Source: CAZJHX01 sp964545715 (GTDB taxonomy: Bacteria > Myxococcota_A > UBA9042 > GCA-2863065). From it: 15,030 bases of DNA. Where the stretch lies: assembly GCA_964545715.1 (NCBI GenBank), contig CAZJHX010000216.1:1-15030 (forward strand). The letters are read 5' to 3'. Under the pieces are notes generated by a model. The model saw only the letters and a program-made list of their open reading frames with translations, had not been told where the DNA came from and searched no databases. Shown here piece by piece: positions 1 to 7,375 of this stretch (the first letter of the stretch is position 1; each line of letters opens with the position of its first letter). The position numbers and the translations under genes were made by a program.

Positions 1-1
1 G

Positions 2-3000
2 ACGGTCTTTTGCGCAATGGTCTCAGGGGCTCTGGGATGTGCTCACGAGCTGGAGCAGCCCCAAATACCCGTCGAGGGCGTGCAAGCCCGCGCCGTGCAA
101 ACCGCCTCAATCACGCTGAGCGCCGGCGACTATGAAATCAATTCAGCCGACGGACTGTGGCGCATCGACGCCGACGGATATGTGACGCTGGACGTACCGG
201 GACTGCCCGCGCTGCCGGTGCGGTCGGTAGCTGTCCCGCTGCCGGACGGGGCCACAATCGTGGGAATTCGCGTCGAGCCAATCGAGTCCGAGACTGTGTA
301 TATGGATAACGCTCCCGCGCGCGCCGCGCCCATTATGCGCACGCGTACGCTGGAGGACGGCACAATCGAGACCCGTCAATTGGTCGAGCCGACGGATGCC
401 CAGACCGCGCTCCTTCCGCTGTTTGAGGGCGCGGCCTTTCCTGGCGCCGCGGCCACCCTCTCGGGCCGGCGTCACACGCGCGACAAGACCGTGGCGCAGG
501 TGCGCTTTCACCCGTTCCAATACTCTGACGAGACAGGTGAGCTGACCGTCGTGACCAGTGCTACGCTGCACGTCGACTACGAGCCGGCGCTGGGGACGAC
601 CTCCGGCGCGCTCGGGACCTTCGACATGGGCAACGTTTCGGCCGTCACCCAGGGCCCGGCCGACTTCATCATCGTCGTGCAGGACGACGCCCGCCGCAAC
701 GCGCTGTCCGCCTTCAAGGCGCACAAAGAGGGCATCGGCCACGTGGTCAGCATCGTCACGCTGGCGGAGATCCTGCCCAAGATGACCGGCGTCGATAACG
801 CTGCCAAGATCCGCAACTACCTCAAGTCCCAGTACGAGACCACGGGCGCGCTCAAATACGTGCTGCTGGTTGGCGACATCGATCAGATCCCCATGCGCGC
901 GCTGTACCCCAGCGACAAGGAGTGGTCCTACGGTACCGACTTCTATTACGCCAAGCTCAGCATCAGCGACTGGGACCTGGACAACGACAAGTGCTACGGC
1001 GAGTTCGTGGACGATAAATTCGACCCCGCGCCCGACGTGCACGTGGGCCGGCTCCCGTTCAACGGCATCAACACCATCACCAACTTCGCCGCCAACGTGA
1101 TCGCGTTTGAGAACGATCCCGGTGCGTGGAAGCACGACGCGATCCTGGCGCACGGCTTTTTCGACGACAACACCGACAGCTCCAAGGTCGGCGAGAAGAT
1201 GAAGACCGACATCCTGAACCCGCAGGGCTTCGACACCACGACGCTGTACGAGCAGAACAGCAAGCACAAGTCGGCGACCAAGCCCACGACCGCGCTCTCG
1301 GGCGCCAACGTGGCCGCGACCCTCAAGAAGGGCCACCACGGCGTGGCCAGCTTCATCGCCCATGGAAACACCGGCGGCATGTCCCACGTTACGGGCTTCG
1401 GCGACGTCAACAAGTCGGGGGTGGTCGACGCGATCGTCATGCTGGCGGGCTGCTCCACGGCGGTTCCGTTCGCGGGCGGCAGCATCTACTCCGCGTTGGG
1501 CAAGGGCGGCTCCGAGAAGCTGTTCACCAAGCCGGGCAACCACATCTCAAAGAAGTACCTGACCAGCGGCGCCGTCGCGGTCATCGGCGCCAGCGCTGGC
1601 GGCGACTACGCGGGCAGCTGGTCCAGTCCCGCCAACGGTGGTTTGCAGAGCCTGTCCTACTACTTCTTGAAGGAGCTGATCACGGGTCGCAAGAGCGCGG
1701 GCGCCGCCTTTGACGCCGCCCAGCTGCACCACGCCAACACCCACGGTCTGCACCGCGGCATCCGCGTCTACTACTTCATGGGCGACCCGTCGCTGCGGCT
1801 CGACGGCTTTGACGACCGCCCCGGCGCCAAGGACAAGCTGGTCCACGACGGCAAGGTCTTCGGCTTTGCGTCCGACTACGCCTCCAACGGCGACATGTTC
1901 AGCGCCGTGATCACCAGCGCCAACAACAAGCCGGGCGTCATCAAGGTCTATCGCAGCCTGGACCACGGCCAGACCTGGAGCCTGTACCGCACGGTCAACA
2001 GCGGCGCGCCCGTCAAGCATGTCGAGCTGCTGGTCACCGAGGGCGGCTGGTACTGGGGCAACAAGCGGCGCGTGCTCGTCTTCACGGCGACCACCACGGG
2101 CCAGATCAACCTCAACCGCTTCCACGACGCATGGTGGCTCGACGACCAGATCTCGGTGGCCAGCCACGAGGCGTGGACCCTGATCGAGGGCCTGTCCGTC
2201 AGCCGCAGCCCGGGCTCCTGGTACCCGACCATCCACCTGGCGTACGAGACCTACGACCTGTACGGCGGCGCCACCGCCACGCGCGTCAGCCGCTCCTACA
2301 ACAGCGGCTACAGCTGGGCCGGATTCCAGTACTTCGGCGGCCTACTGGACGCTGACATCGAGGCCGGTACCGGCAACACCGTGCACCTGATCGCGCGCCA
2401 GTACACAAACGGATACTGGGAGGACAAGATCCGCATGGGCCGCAGCACCAACGGCGGCTGGTCGTTCAGCTTCAGCGACCTCAGCGTCTCCAAGAAGGGC
2501 TGCACCCACGGCTTTGGGCGTCCGTCCGTCGCGGCGTCGTCCGACCCCGCCGTGCCCACCGTCTGGGCCTCGTATTCGCGCTACTGCGGGGATGTTTCGG
2601 GCGCCGATCTGCTCATGGCCACGTCCAAAAACGCCGGCTACAGCTGGAAAAAGGACACCGGCGTCACCGCGGGGCCGTCGTACGAGACGACCATCGATCT
2701 GGCCGCCTACAAAACGAGCGCCAGCAAGTGGATCAACGCGCTGTACGTCCGCGACCCGGCCGACGCCCAGCTGATCTGGCGCTACTCCACCGGCACCACG
2801 CCCGAGTACCTGTCGCCCGAGCGCATCGAAAACGACTTTGAGACCAACGCGCTGATCCCGCTGGCGCCCCGCCTGGTGTACTCCCCCGGCGCGCCCATGA
2901 CCGGCGCCGGCGCCCTGTACTCCGCCAAGGACGGCCTGCGATTCAGCGCGCCCTGGCTGACCGGACCCAAGTTCACCGTGTCCGTGCCTATCACCATCCC

Positions 3001-3307
3001 GGATAACGATCCCAAGGGCGTCAAGGCGTACATCAACGTCCCGCCGATGGGCACGTTCAGCAAGGTGACGGTCAAGGTGAAGATCAAGCACACCTACGTG
3101 GGCGACCTCATCGTCTCCGTACACGCGCCGATCTACGGCCAGAAGCTCACGCACCGCGACGGCGGCAGCAAGGACGACCTCGAGGTGACGCTGACCGGCA
3201 ACCCCAAATACTGGGGCCAGACCGGCACCTGGATGCTCTCAGCGTCCGACCATGCGGGCTACGACGTGGGCACCATCGAGAAGTTCGAGATCACCTTCGA
3301 GGAGTAA
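2..3307 (+). CDS. Gingipain-like C25 cysteine protease with P domain (5' partial)
   Basis: Predicted exported or lipid-anchored cysteine endopeptidase of the gingipain (C25) type. Residues are numbered from the ATG at 17. Residues about 30-195 resemble the C25 propeptide. The catalytic region starts near DFIIVV (216), with the His of AHGNTGG at 449 and the nucleophile of MLAGCST at Cys479, a His/Cys spacing like that of gingipains. Residues about 645-870 carry four Asp-box-like (BNR) motifs: SLDHGQTW, SYNSGYSW, STNGGWSF and SKNAGYSW. Residues 986-1096 look like a proprotein-convertase P domain (HTYVGDLIVSVHAP, then G-T-W-x-L-x-x-x-D). The frame is open to the window edge, and a start at 17 would leave only seven uncharged residues before the lipobox-like ALGC, so the true start is probably upstream. 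The stop lies 6 nt from the convergent cytochrome gene. The family call is strong; the substrate is unknown. Confidence 0.85.
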   Translation, partial: TVFCAMVSGALGCAHELEQPQIPVEGVQARAVQTASITLSAGDYEINSADGLWRIDADGYVTLDVPGLPALPVRSVAVPLPDGATIVGIRVEPIESETVYMDNAPARAAPIMRTRTLEDGTIETRQLVEPTDAQTALLPLFEGAAFPGAAATLSGRRHTRDKTVAQVRFHPFQYSDETGELTVVTSATLHVDYEPALGTTSGALGTFDMGNVSAVTQGPADFIIVVQDDARRNALSAFKAHKEGIGHVVSIVTLAEILPKMTGVDNAAKIRNYLKSQYETTGALKYVLLVGDIDQIPMRALYPSDKEWSYGTDFYYAKLSISDWDLDNDKCYGEFVDDKFDPAPDVHVGRLPFNGINTITNFAANVIAFENDPGAWKHDAILAHGFFDDNTDSSKVGEKMKTDILNPQGFDTTTLYEQNSKHKSATKPTTALSGANVAATLKKGHHGVASFIAHGNTGGMSHVTGFGDVNKSGVVDAIVMLAGCSTAVPFAGGSIYSALGKGGSEKLFTKPGNHISKKYLTSGAVAVIGASAGGDYAGSWSSPANGGLQSLSYYFLKELITGRKSAGAAFDAAQLHHANTHGLHRGIRVYYFMGDPSLRLDGFDDRPGAKDKLVHDGKVFGFASDYASNGDMFSAVITSANNKPGVIKVYRSLDHGQTWSLYRTVNSGAPVKHVELLVTEGGWYWGNKRRVLVFTATTTGQINLNRFHDAWWLDDQISVASHEAWTLIEGLSVSRSPGSWYPTIHLAYETYDLYGGATATRVSRSYNSGYSWAGFQYFGGLLDADIEAGTGNTVHLIARQYTNGYWEDKIRMGRSTNGGWSFSFSDLSVSKKGCTHGFGRPSVAASSDPAVPTVWASYSRYCGDVSGADLLMATSKNAGYSWKKDTGVTAGPSYETTIDLAAYKTSASKWINALYVRDPADAQLIWRYSTGTTPEYLSPERIENDFETNALIPLAPRLVYSPGAPMTGAGALYSAKDGLRFSAPWLTGPKFTVSVPITIPDNDPKGVKAYINVPPMGTFSKVTVKVKIKHTYVGDLIVSVHAPIYGQKLTHRDGGSKDDLEVTLTGNPKYWGQTGTWMLSASDHAGYDVGTIEKFEITFEE

Positions 3308-3313
3308 GCGGGC

Positions 3314-5425
3314 TCAGGGGCTGGGATCGACGGAGACGATTCGCTCGGTCTGAGTCCACCCGCGCTCGCGCGCCAGGCTCACAGGGTAGTCGCGGTAGGT
3401 CAGCACCGCTTGCACCTGGGGCTCGGCGCAGGTCGCCTCAAAGCGATGCTGCGACGTCCAGCTGCCGCCCGGCAGCGGGCGGTTGTCGCTGGCCACATCG
3501 ACCGCCTCGTAGTGATGCACCATGCGCTTGCCGTTCGCGCCCACCAGCACCCGGGCAAACGCGAAGCCCGGAGCGCCCGCCAGCGCCTTGACGGCGTCTC
3601 CCTCGGCCGGAGCGTTGGGTGCCGCCTCACCCAGATAGGCGACGTTGCCCTGGGGCAGCGGCGCGTCGAAGGTCACCACGTCGTCGGCAACCGAGAGGAT
3701 GGTCGACTGGCCGACCACGCGCTCCACCGGCATCCCTTTTTCGCCTGCCGCGAAGGTGCCGTCGCCAAACGGGCCAAAGCCGTCGTAGTCGTGCCACTCG
3801 TCGGTGCGGTTGATCACGCGCACGACCTGACCTGGCGCCGCGCCCGGCCACTTGGTCCAGTCTTCACCGCCCGCCTGGCGGGCCAGCGCGCCCCCAAAGT
3901 CGGGGATGGCGTCGCCGCCCGTGGCCTTCAGCACCGTGTCCCCGCAGCGCGCCTGGACGTACAGCACCATGGACCGCAGCGGCTCGCCCGTGGGGACGGC
4001 GTGGGCCGATGCCGCGTTGGCCACCGTGACGTCAGCCACCACCTCGCCGTCAACGACCTTGCTGTCCACGACCACCACTGCGGAGTCCTTGAGCAGCGTG
4101 CTGCCACCCTCCTCCTCAGGCGTGCGCGGGCCCAACCACAGGTGTTTGCGCACCGAACCCAGCGGGCGGATCCAGCCGCCGGAGATCCCCGTCTCCGCCT
4201 TGGGCATCCTCTGCAGGTCGGCGCCGTTGGTCACCTCGGCATCGGCGACCGGCATGTGGCACTGCTGACAGTGCATGCTGTCGTTCAGTGGGCCGTTCTG
4301 CCACTCGGTCAACGTGCTCTGAATCGGTAGCTCGCCGTCGGGCCACCGCAGCGGATCCAAACCGTCGCCGACAAGGGCGCCCCGGCGATGCTCATGACAG
4401 CCGCCGCAGAAAGCCGATTGCCGGTAATGGTCGCGCTGCACGCTGCCCATCAGCACGTTGGGCACGTCGTGGCTGGGGCCGTACGTCAGCGGCGCCCAGA
4501 CGGCCAGATCCGGGAACTTGGGCGGCTCCGTCGGCCGCAGGATCTTCAGCCATCCGGCCACACCCGGCGCGCCGGTCGGGTCCACCGCGTCCACCTTGTG
4601 GCACACGTCGCAGTGCACGCCGTACTCCTTAGCGTATCCGGTGGCCTCTTCCATGCCGCGCCCGCCGATCTTGCCGTCGATACCCGGTGCGTGGCAGTCC
4701 GCGCACTCCCCGTTGGTCCCCGTCGACGGCACGCTATCGGCGACCTGGCATACGCCGTCCGCCCAGGTGCCGCCCAGCGCCTGACATGCTGCGTCGGTGG
4801 ACGCCGAGGCGGCCGTGCCCGAGTACACGTCCATGACGGCCGGGTTGGTCGCCGACGTGCGGTGTACCGAGCGATACCACCCGCGCTGAATCGTGATGTG
4901 GCAGTGACCGCACTTCTCGATGATCCAGCTGTCGTCGGGCACGCCCGGGTCCAAGAAGACGTAGTCCTCGTTGTCGCTGGCATCAAACGGGGTCAGCTCG
5001 ATGGTGACCTCGCTTGGCCACAGCCCGTCCAGCGACGCCGTGCCGATCCGGCACTCGGGATGAGACGCCATAATCGCCGCGCCGCCGGGCACGGTCAGAT
5101 CGAAGTCCACAGCTACCGTGCCGTCGGCGCCCGTGGTCCAGCGAGCCGGGTTGCCGCCCTGCGAGACCACGACATCGGCGGTGGCCACGCCGTCGACCAG
5201 GACGGTGACAAGGACCGTCATTGTGGTCGGCTCCTCGCCCGTGTCCGTGGTGTCGGGGACATCAGGGTCCGTCGTGCCGGCGTCAGGAGGCGCGGCCGGG
5301 CCGGTGTCCGCGACCTCCTCGCCCGTGTCGTCCGCTGTCAGCACGTCGGCAGGCGGGTCGTCGTCGGTGCATCCCGCCGCGCCAAAGACCACCAACGCGG
5401 CGAAAACAAGAAGACGGTTCTGCAT
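3314..5425 (-). CDS. Pentahaem c-type cytochrome lipoprotein
   Basis: A 703-residue exported electron-transfer protein. The start at 5425 gives a lipoprotein signal (MQNRLLVFAALVVFGAAGC, lipid Cys19) followed by an Asp/Pro/Thr-rich linker. The frame continues 105 codons further upstream, but that part is not signal-like and crosses the divergent gene's start. Residues about 70-150 resemble an Ig-like or carrier-type beta domain. Five CXXCH haem sites begin at Cys172 (CGHCH), 241 (CADCH), 272 (CDVCH), 340 (CGGCH) and 386 (CQQCH). The motif SAHAVPTG (His475) resembles the GHxxPTG segment seen after the haem region of many multihaem cytochromes. The N-terminal haem region recalls the cytochrome c554 superfamily, but the exact family is not certain. 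It is divergent from the selenoprotein gene across 100 bp, suggesting a shared redox context. The substrate is unknown. Confidence 0.85.
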   Translation of the reverse strand: MQNRLLVFAALVVFGAAGCTDDDPPADVLTADDTGEEVADTGPAAPPDAGTTDPDVPDTTDTGEEPTTMTVLVTVLVDGVATADVVVSQGGNPARWTTGADGTVAVDFDLTVPGGAAIMASHPECRIGTASLDGLWPSEVTIELTPFDASDNEDYVFLDPGVPDDSWIIEKCGHCHITIQRGWYRSVHRTSATNPAVMDVYSGTAASASTDAACQALGGTWADGVCQVADSVPSTGTNGECADCHAPGIDGKIGGRGMEEATGYAKEYGVHCDVCHKVDAVDPTGAPGVAGWLKILRPTEPPKFPDLAVWAPLTYGPSHDVPNVLMGSVQRDHYRQSAFCGGCHEHRRGALVGDGLDPLRWPDGELPIQSTLTEWQNGPLNDSMHCQQCHMPVADAEVTNGADLQRMPKAETGISGGWIRPLGSVRKHLWLGPRTPEEEGGSTLLKDSAVVVVDSKVVDGEVVADVTVANAASAHAVPTGEPLRSMVLYVQARCGDTVLKATGGDAIPDFGGALARQAGGEDWTKWPGAAPGQVVRVINRTDEWHDYDGFGPFGDGTFAAGEKGMPVERVVGQSTILSVADDVVTFDAPLPQGNVAYLGEAAPNAPAEGDAVKALAGAPGFAFARVLVGANGKRMVHHYEAVDVASDNRPLPGGSWTSQHRFEATCAEPQVQAVLTYRDYPVSLARERGWTQTERIVSVDPSP

Positions 5426-5525
5426 GGTTGTTGATTCTCGTCCTACTGCGTTTGACCGATACGCCCATATGCTATTCGCCTGTACAACGCGCGACCAAGG
5501 TCCACCCTTGAGGAGCAACACAACC
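5426..5525. promoter_or_regulatory. Divergent intergenic region, cytochrome / selenoprotein
   Basis: These 100 bp separate the starts of two divergent lipoprotein genes and must hold both promoters unless transcription starts inside a gene. On the plus strand a TTGACC at 5452-5457 resembles a -35 box, but the best -10 candidate, TATTCG at 5473-5478, is only 15 nt away, so the pair is weak. I see no convincing minus-strand promoter and no clear operator palindrome. Confidence 0.35.
5511..5515 (+). promoter_or_regulatory. Ribosome binding site deciding a TTG start
   Basis: AGGAG lies 10 nt before the TTG at 5526. This supports the TTG rather than the in-frame ATG at 5469, which would put about 19 extra polar residues before the lipoprotein signal. 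A second in-frame TTG at 5508, preceded by AAGG at 5497-5500, remains possible and would add six residues. Confidence 0.55.
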
Positions 5526-6731
5526 TTGATTGACAACAGATCGATACCCCGCCTTGTCGCGTTGGCCCTTGCAGCCTTGGTCGGCTGCGCCACGGCCGGC
5601 GACCTGCAACAAGACGAGCCGGACGAGCAGCCCGATACGGGCACGAGCGTCGAGGAGACCACTGCAGACGAGCCGCAGCCCGTGAACTGCACTGTGGCCA
5701 AGCCGCTGGGCGCGCTGGCCACCAGCGTGGGCGACATCATCTACCAGAACAACGTTGTCGCGGCGTCGGCGACCCACGGGGCGTCGGGCTGTGTGAACGG
5801 GCTCACCGCGTCGTGGTCCATCGACGGCGGCTGCATCCTGGACATCACGCTGGAGGCCGACGCCGCAGGCTGGAAGCTGGCTGAGGCCGCGTTTGCCCCC
5901 GACGCCAAGTGCGGCCAGTACTGGCCGGTCGATGTGGTGGGCGACCACGTGTTCGATCCAGTCAACTCCACGGTGGCCCTGATCGAGGTGCCGGACGCGG
6001 ATGGCGAGGCTGAAGAGGTCTGCGTCCAGGGCTCGTCCATGAAGCTGGTCGGGCGCCTGCGCTTCACGGGGCCGGACGGCAACGTGGACGTCTACCTCGA
6101 GGGCGTCGGCATCGACGGCCAGCTCAAGTCCACCCGCCTCGACGGCGGCACCTGTCCGACCGCGCCTGAGCTGTGCGCGGGCTTGTCGTGCGGCGAGAGT
6201 GACTACGGCACCAGCTGCGGCGCGTGCGACGAGGGCATGGACTGCAAGGCGGGCGCGTGCGTTGAGTCGGTCTGTCCACCCGACGGCCCGTACGGTGTGG
6301 TGCAGGACACCACGCTGACAGACGTGGTGCTGCAGGACTGCGACGGCAACGAGGTCGCCTTCCACGACCTGTGCGGGAGCAACGCGGGGTACGTCAACCT
6401 GTTCGCTGCCTGGTGACCCACTTGCGCTAAGTTCGTCAGTTTGATGGACGACGTTGTTGAAAAGTACGAAGACCAGGGCCTCAAAGGCTACCTCGTGATC
6501 CTCCAGGACAACCTGGGCAACCCGCCCTCGCTCGCTTTCTGCAAGATGTGGCAGGCGCAGAACAACCTCAAGATGACGGTGCTGATCGACCCGGCCCTCA
6601 AGACGGGCATCTACGGCGGCAAGGAGACCTCGCTCGTCACGAACGAGGAGGGCGTCATCGTCTACAAGACCCACGGCGACTACTGGCAGACGCTGGAGAA
6701 AGAGATCGTGGACGAGCTCGGCAAGCAATAA
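5526..6731 (+). CDS. Selenocysteine-containing thioredoxin-like lipoprotein (UGA at 6414 read as Sec)
   Basis: Predicted exported thiol/selenol oxidoreductase of 401 residues. The TTG start gives a lipoprotein signal (LVALALAALVGC, lipid Cys21) and an acidic linker. Residues about 58-205 form an unrecognised domain. A Cys-rich module (about 210-250, core CGESDYGTSCGACDEG) and a redoxin domain (about 256-401) follow. The frame is continuous from 5526 to 6731 except for TGA at 6414-6416, residue 297. That TGA sits exactly where a thioredoxin has its first active-site Cys: NLFAAW, then U, then PTCAK, with Cys300 as partner. Downstream, the YGGKETSLVTNEEGVIVYK segment continues the thioredoxin fold, although the usual cis-Pro is missing. 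A hairpin at 6431-6449 has bacterial SECIS placement. The 6414 stop reading would leave a protein ending in the middle of its active site. A following membrane gene starts 27 nt after the stop. A true nonsense mutation is the main alternative. Confidence 0.82.
6414..6416 (+). other. In-frame TGA, probable selenocysteine codon
   Basis: This TGA follows the Trp codon of the thioredoxin-type active site and precedes codons for Pro-Thr-Cys, giving a U-x-x-C redox motif. The same frame stays open for 105 further codons with clear thioredoxin-fold sequence. The alternative second start (TTG 6441 or ATG 6444) has no Shine-Dalgarno sequence and would begin inside a helix of the fold. Confidence 0.82.
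6431..6449 (+). promoter_or_regulatory. Candidate bacterial SECIS hairpin
   Basis: In RNA, 6431-6437 (GUUCGUC) pairs with 6443-6449 (GAUGGAC) in seven consecutive pairs, two of them G-U, around the five-base loop AGUUU. The loop G at 6439 is 23 nt after the UGA. An apical loop with a G in its first two positions, roughly 16-37 nt after the UGA, is the known pattern for bSECIS elements bound by SelB. An alternative pairing of 6433-6437 with 6447-6451 gives a nine-base loop with the same G in second place. The hairpin lies within the coding sequence, as in other bacterial selenoprotein genes. Confidence 0.72.
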
Positions 6732-6758
6732 CGGCCGCTCTGGCCCATACTCACCCCC

Positions 6759-7169
6759 ATGCACGGACTCGAAGCCTTTCATGTGATCGTCCTGGGCCTG
6801 TGGGGCGGCGTGGTCCTGGTCGAGCTGCTCTATGAGTGGGGTGGCGTCGCCGGCCGCCTGCCCGCCAAAGACGTCGCCTGGCTGCACCAGCGCACAGATC
6901 GCTTCATCGAGCTGCCCATCATCGCGCTGGTCGTCGTCTCCGGGCTGCTGCTTTGGCACAGCCGCGGCTGGTCGATGGATCTGCTGCCCAAAGTGCTCTT
7001 CGCGGGCGGGGCGGTGGCCGCCAACCTGGGCTGCTACGTGGTGGTGGAGCGCCGCGCCAAAGATCCGCAGCCGGGCCACACCCGCAGCGTCTTCATTAGC
7101 GCCGTCATCGGCGTTCCGCTGGCCGCCGTCGCGCTGTATCTGGGTGGCTCCCGCGCAGGCTGGTGGTAG
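6759..7169 (+). CDS. Small four-helix integral membrane protein, function unknown
   Basis: A 136-residue protein with about four hydrophobic helices (roughly residues 5-27, 48-68, 75-98 and 112-130) and short polar loops. It starts MHGLEAFHVIVLG and ends in GGSRAGWW. His8 near the start of helix 1, His43 before helix 2 and His67 after helix 2 could be metal or haem ligands, as in CopD-like membrane proteins, but this is only a resemblance. It has a single Cys (in NLGCYVV), so it is not an obvious DsbD-type electron donor. It begins 27 nt after the selenoprotein stop, which suggests co-transcription, but no Shine-Dalgarno sequence precedes the ATG. I do not recognise the family. Confidence 0.7.
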   Translation: MHGLEAFHVIVLGLWGGVVLVELLYEWGGVAGRLPAKDVAWLHQRTDRFIELPIIALVVVSGLLLWHSRGWSMDLLPKVLFAGGAVAANLGCYVVVERRAKDPQPGHTRSVFISAVIGVPLAAVALYLGGSRAGWW

Positions 7170-7178
7170 CGGTCTGTG

Positions 7179-7355
7179 TATACCCCAACGTTGGGTAGTT
7201 GGCATCGTGCCAGGGGGCCAGAACGTGGTGCTGCGGCGCCGCCGAAGGGTATCGGGCGACGCACTCAGGGTGGTGCCCTTAGAAGGAGCCCGACGGCGCC
7301 GCAGTGCCGCGTTCTGGGCCCATGGCGCATGCCAACTATGCAACGTTGGGGTATA
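7179..7355. repeat. 177-bp imperfect palindrome, MITE-like element
   Basis: The left arm (7179-7241) and the reverse complement of the right arm (7294-7355) match over about 62 bp with 8 mismatches and one gap. Both outer ends read TATACCCCAACGTTG. The hairpin continues inward, after a 10-nt bulge, with TCGGGC (7252-7257) against GCCCGA (7288-7293). Terminal TA dinucleotides would fit TA target duplication, as for IS630/mariner-type miniature elements, but no transposase is present here. Five of the 8 arm mismatches become G-U pairs in plus-strand RNA. The right end creates TATACT at 7354-7359, a good -10-like box, but no -35 match lies at the proper distance. The element fills almost the whole gap between the two plus-strand genes. 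Confidence 0.7.
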
Positions 7356-7366
7356 TACTGGGCGGC

Positions 7367-7372
7367 AGGAGG
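7367..7372 (+). promoter_or_regulatory. Ribosome binding site for GTG start at 7376
   Basis: AGGAGG lies three bases before the GTG at 7376. The spacing is short, but this is the only strong Shine-Dalgarno sequence near the start, and the open frame upstream runs into the palindrome at 7179-7355. Confidence 0.5.
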
Positions 7373-7375
7373 CGC

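Noticed and set aside
143..1543. Minus-strand open frame of 466 codons opposite the C25 protease
   Set aside because: It is a shadow of the protease frame, with Arg/Val/Gly bias and no recognisable motif.
5118..5525. Extended plus-strand start for the selenoprotein, at 5118 or 5469
   Set aside because: It overlaps the cytochrome gene, or puts extra residues before the signal peptide. TTG 5526 with AGGAG upstream fits better.
5426..5740. N-terminal extension of the cytochrome gene by 105 codons
   Set aside because: It would bury the lipoprotein signal at residue 105 and overlap the coding start of the divergent gene.
6414..6416. TGA as a real stop giving two separate genes (5526-6416 and 6441-6731)
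   Set aside because: The split falls inside the thioredoxin active site, the frame is unchanged across it, the second half has no ribosome binding site, and a SECIS-like hairpin follows. A pseudogene cannot be fully excluded, but no other lesion is present.
5472..7343. Long minus-strand open frame opposite the selenoprotein and membrane gene
   Set aside because: Its translation is Arg/Ala/His-rich with no domain or signal features, typical of the antisense frame of GC-rich genes.
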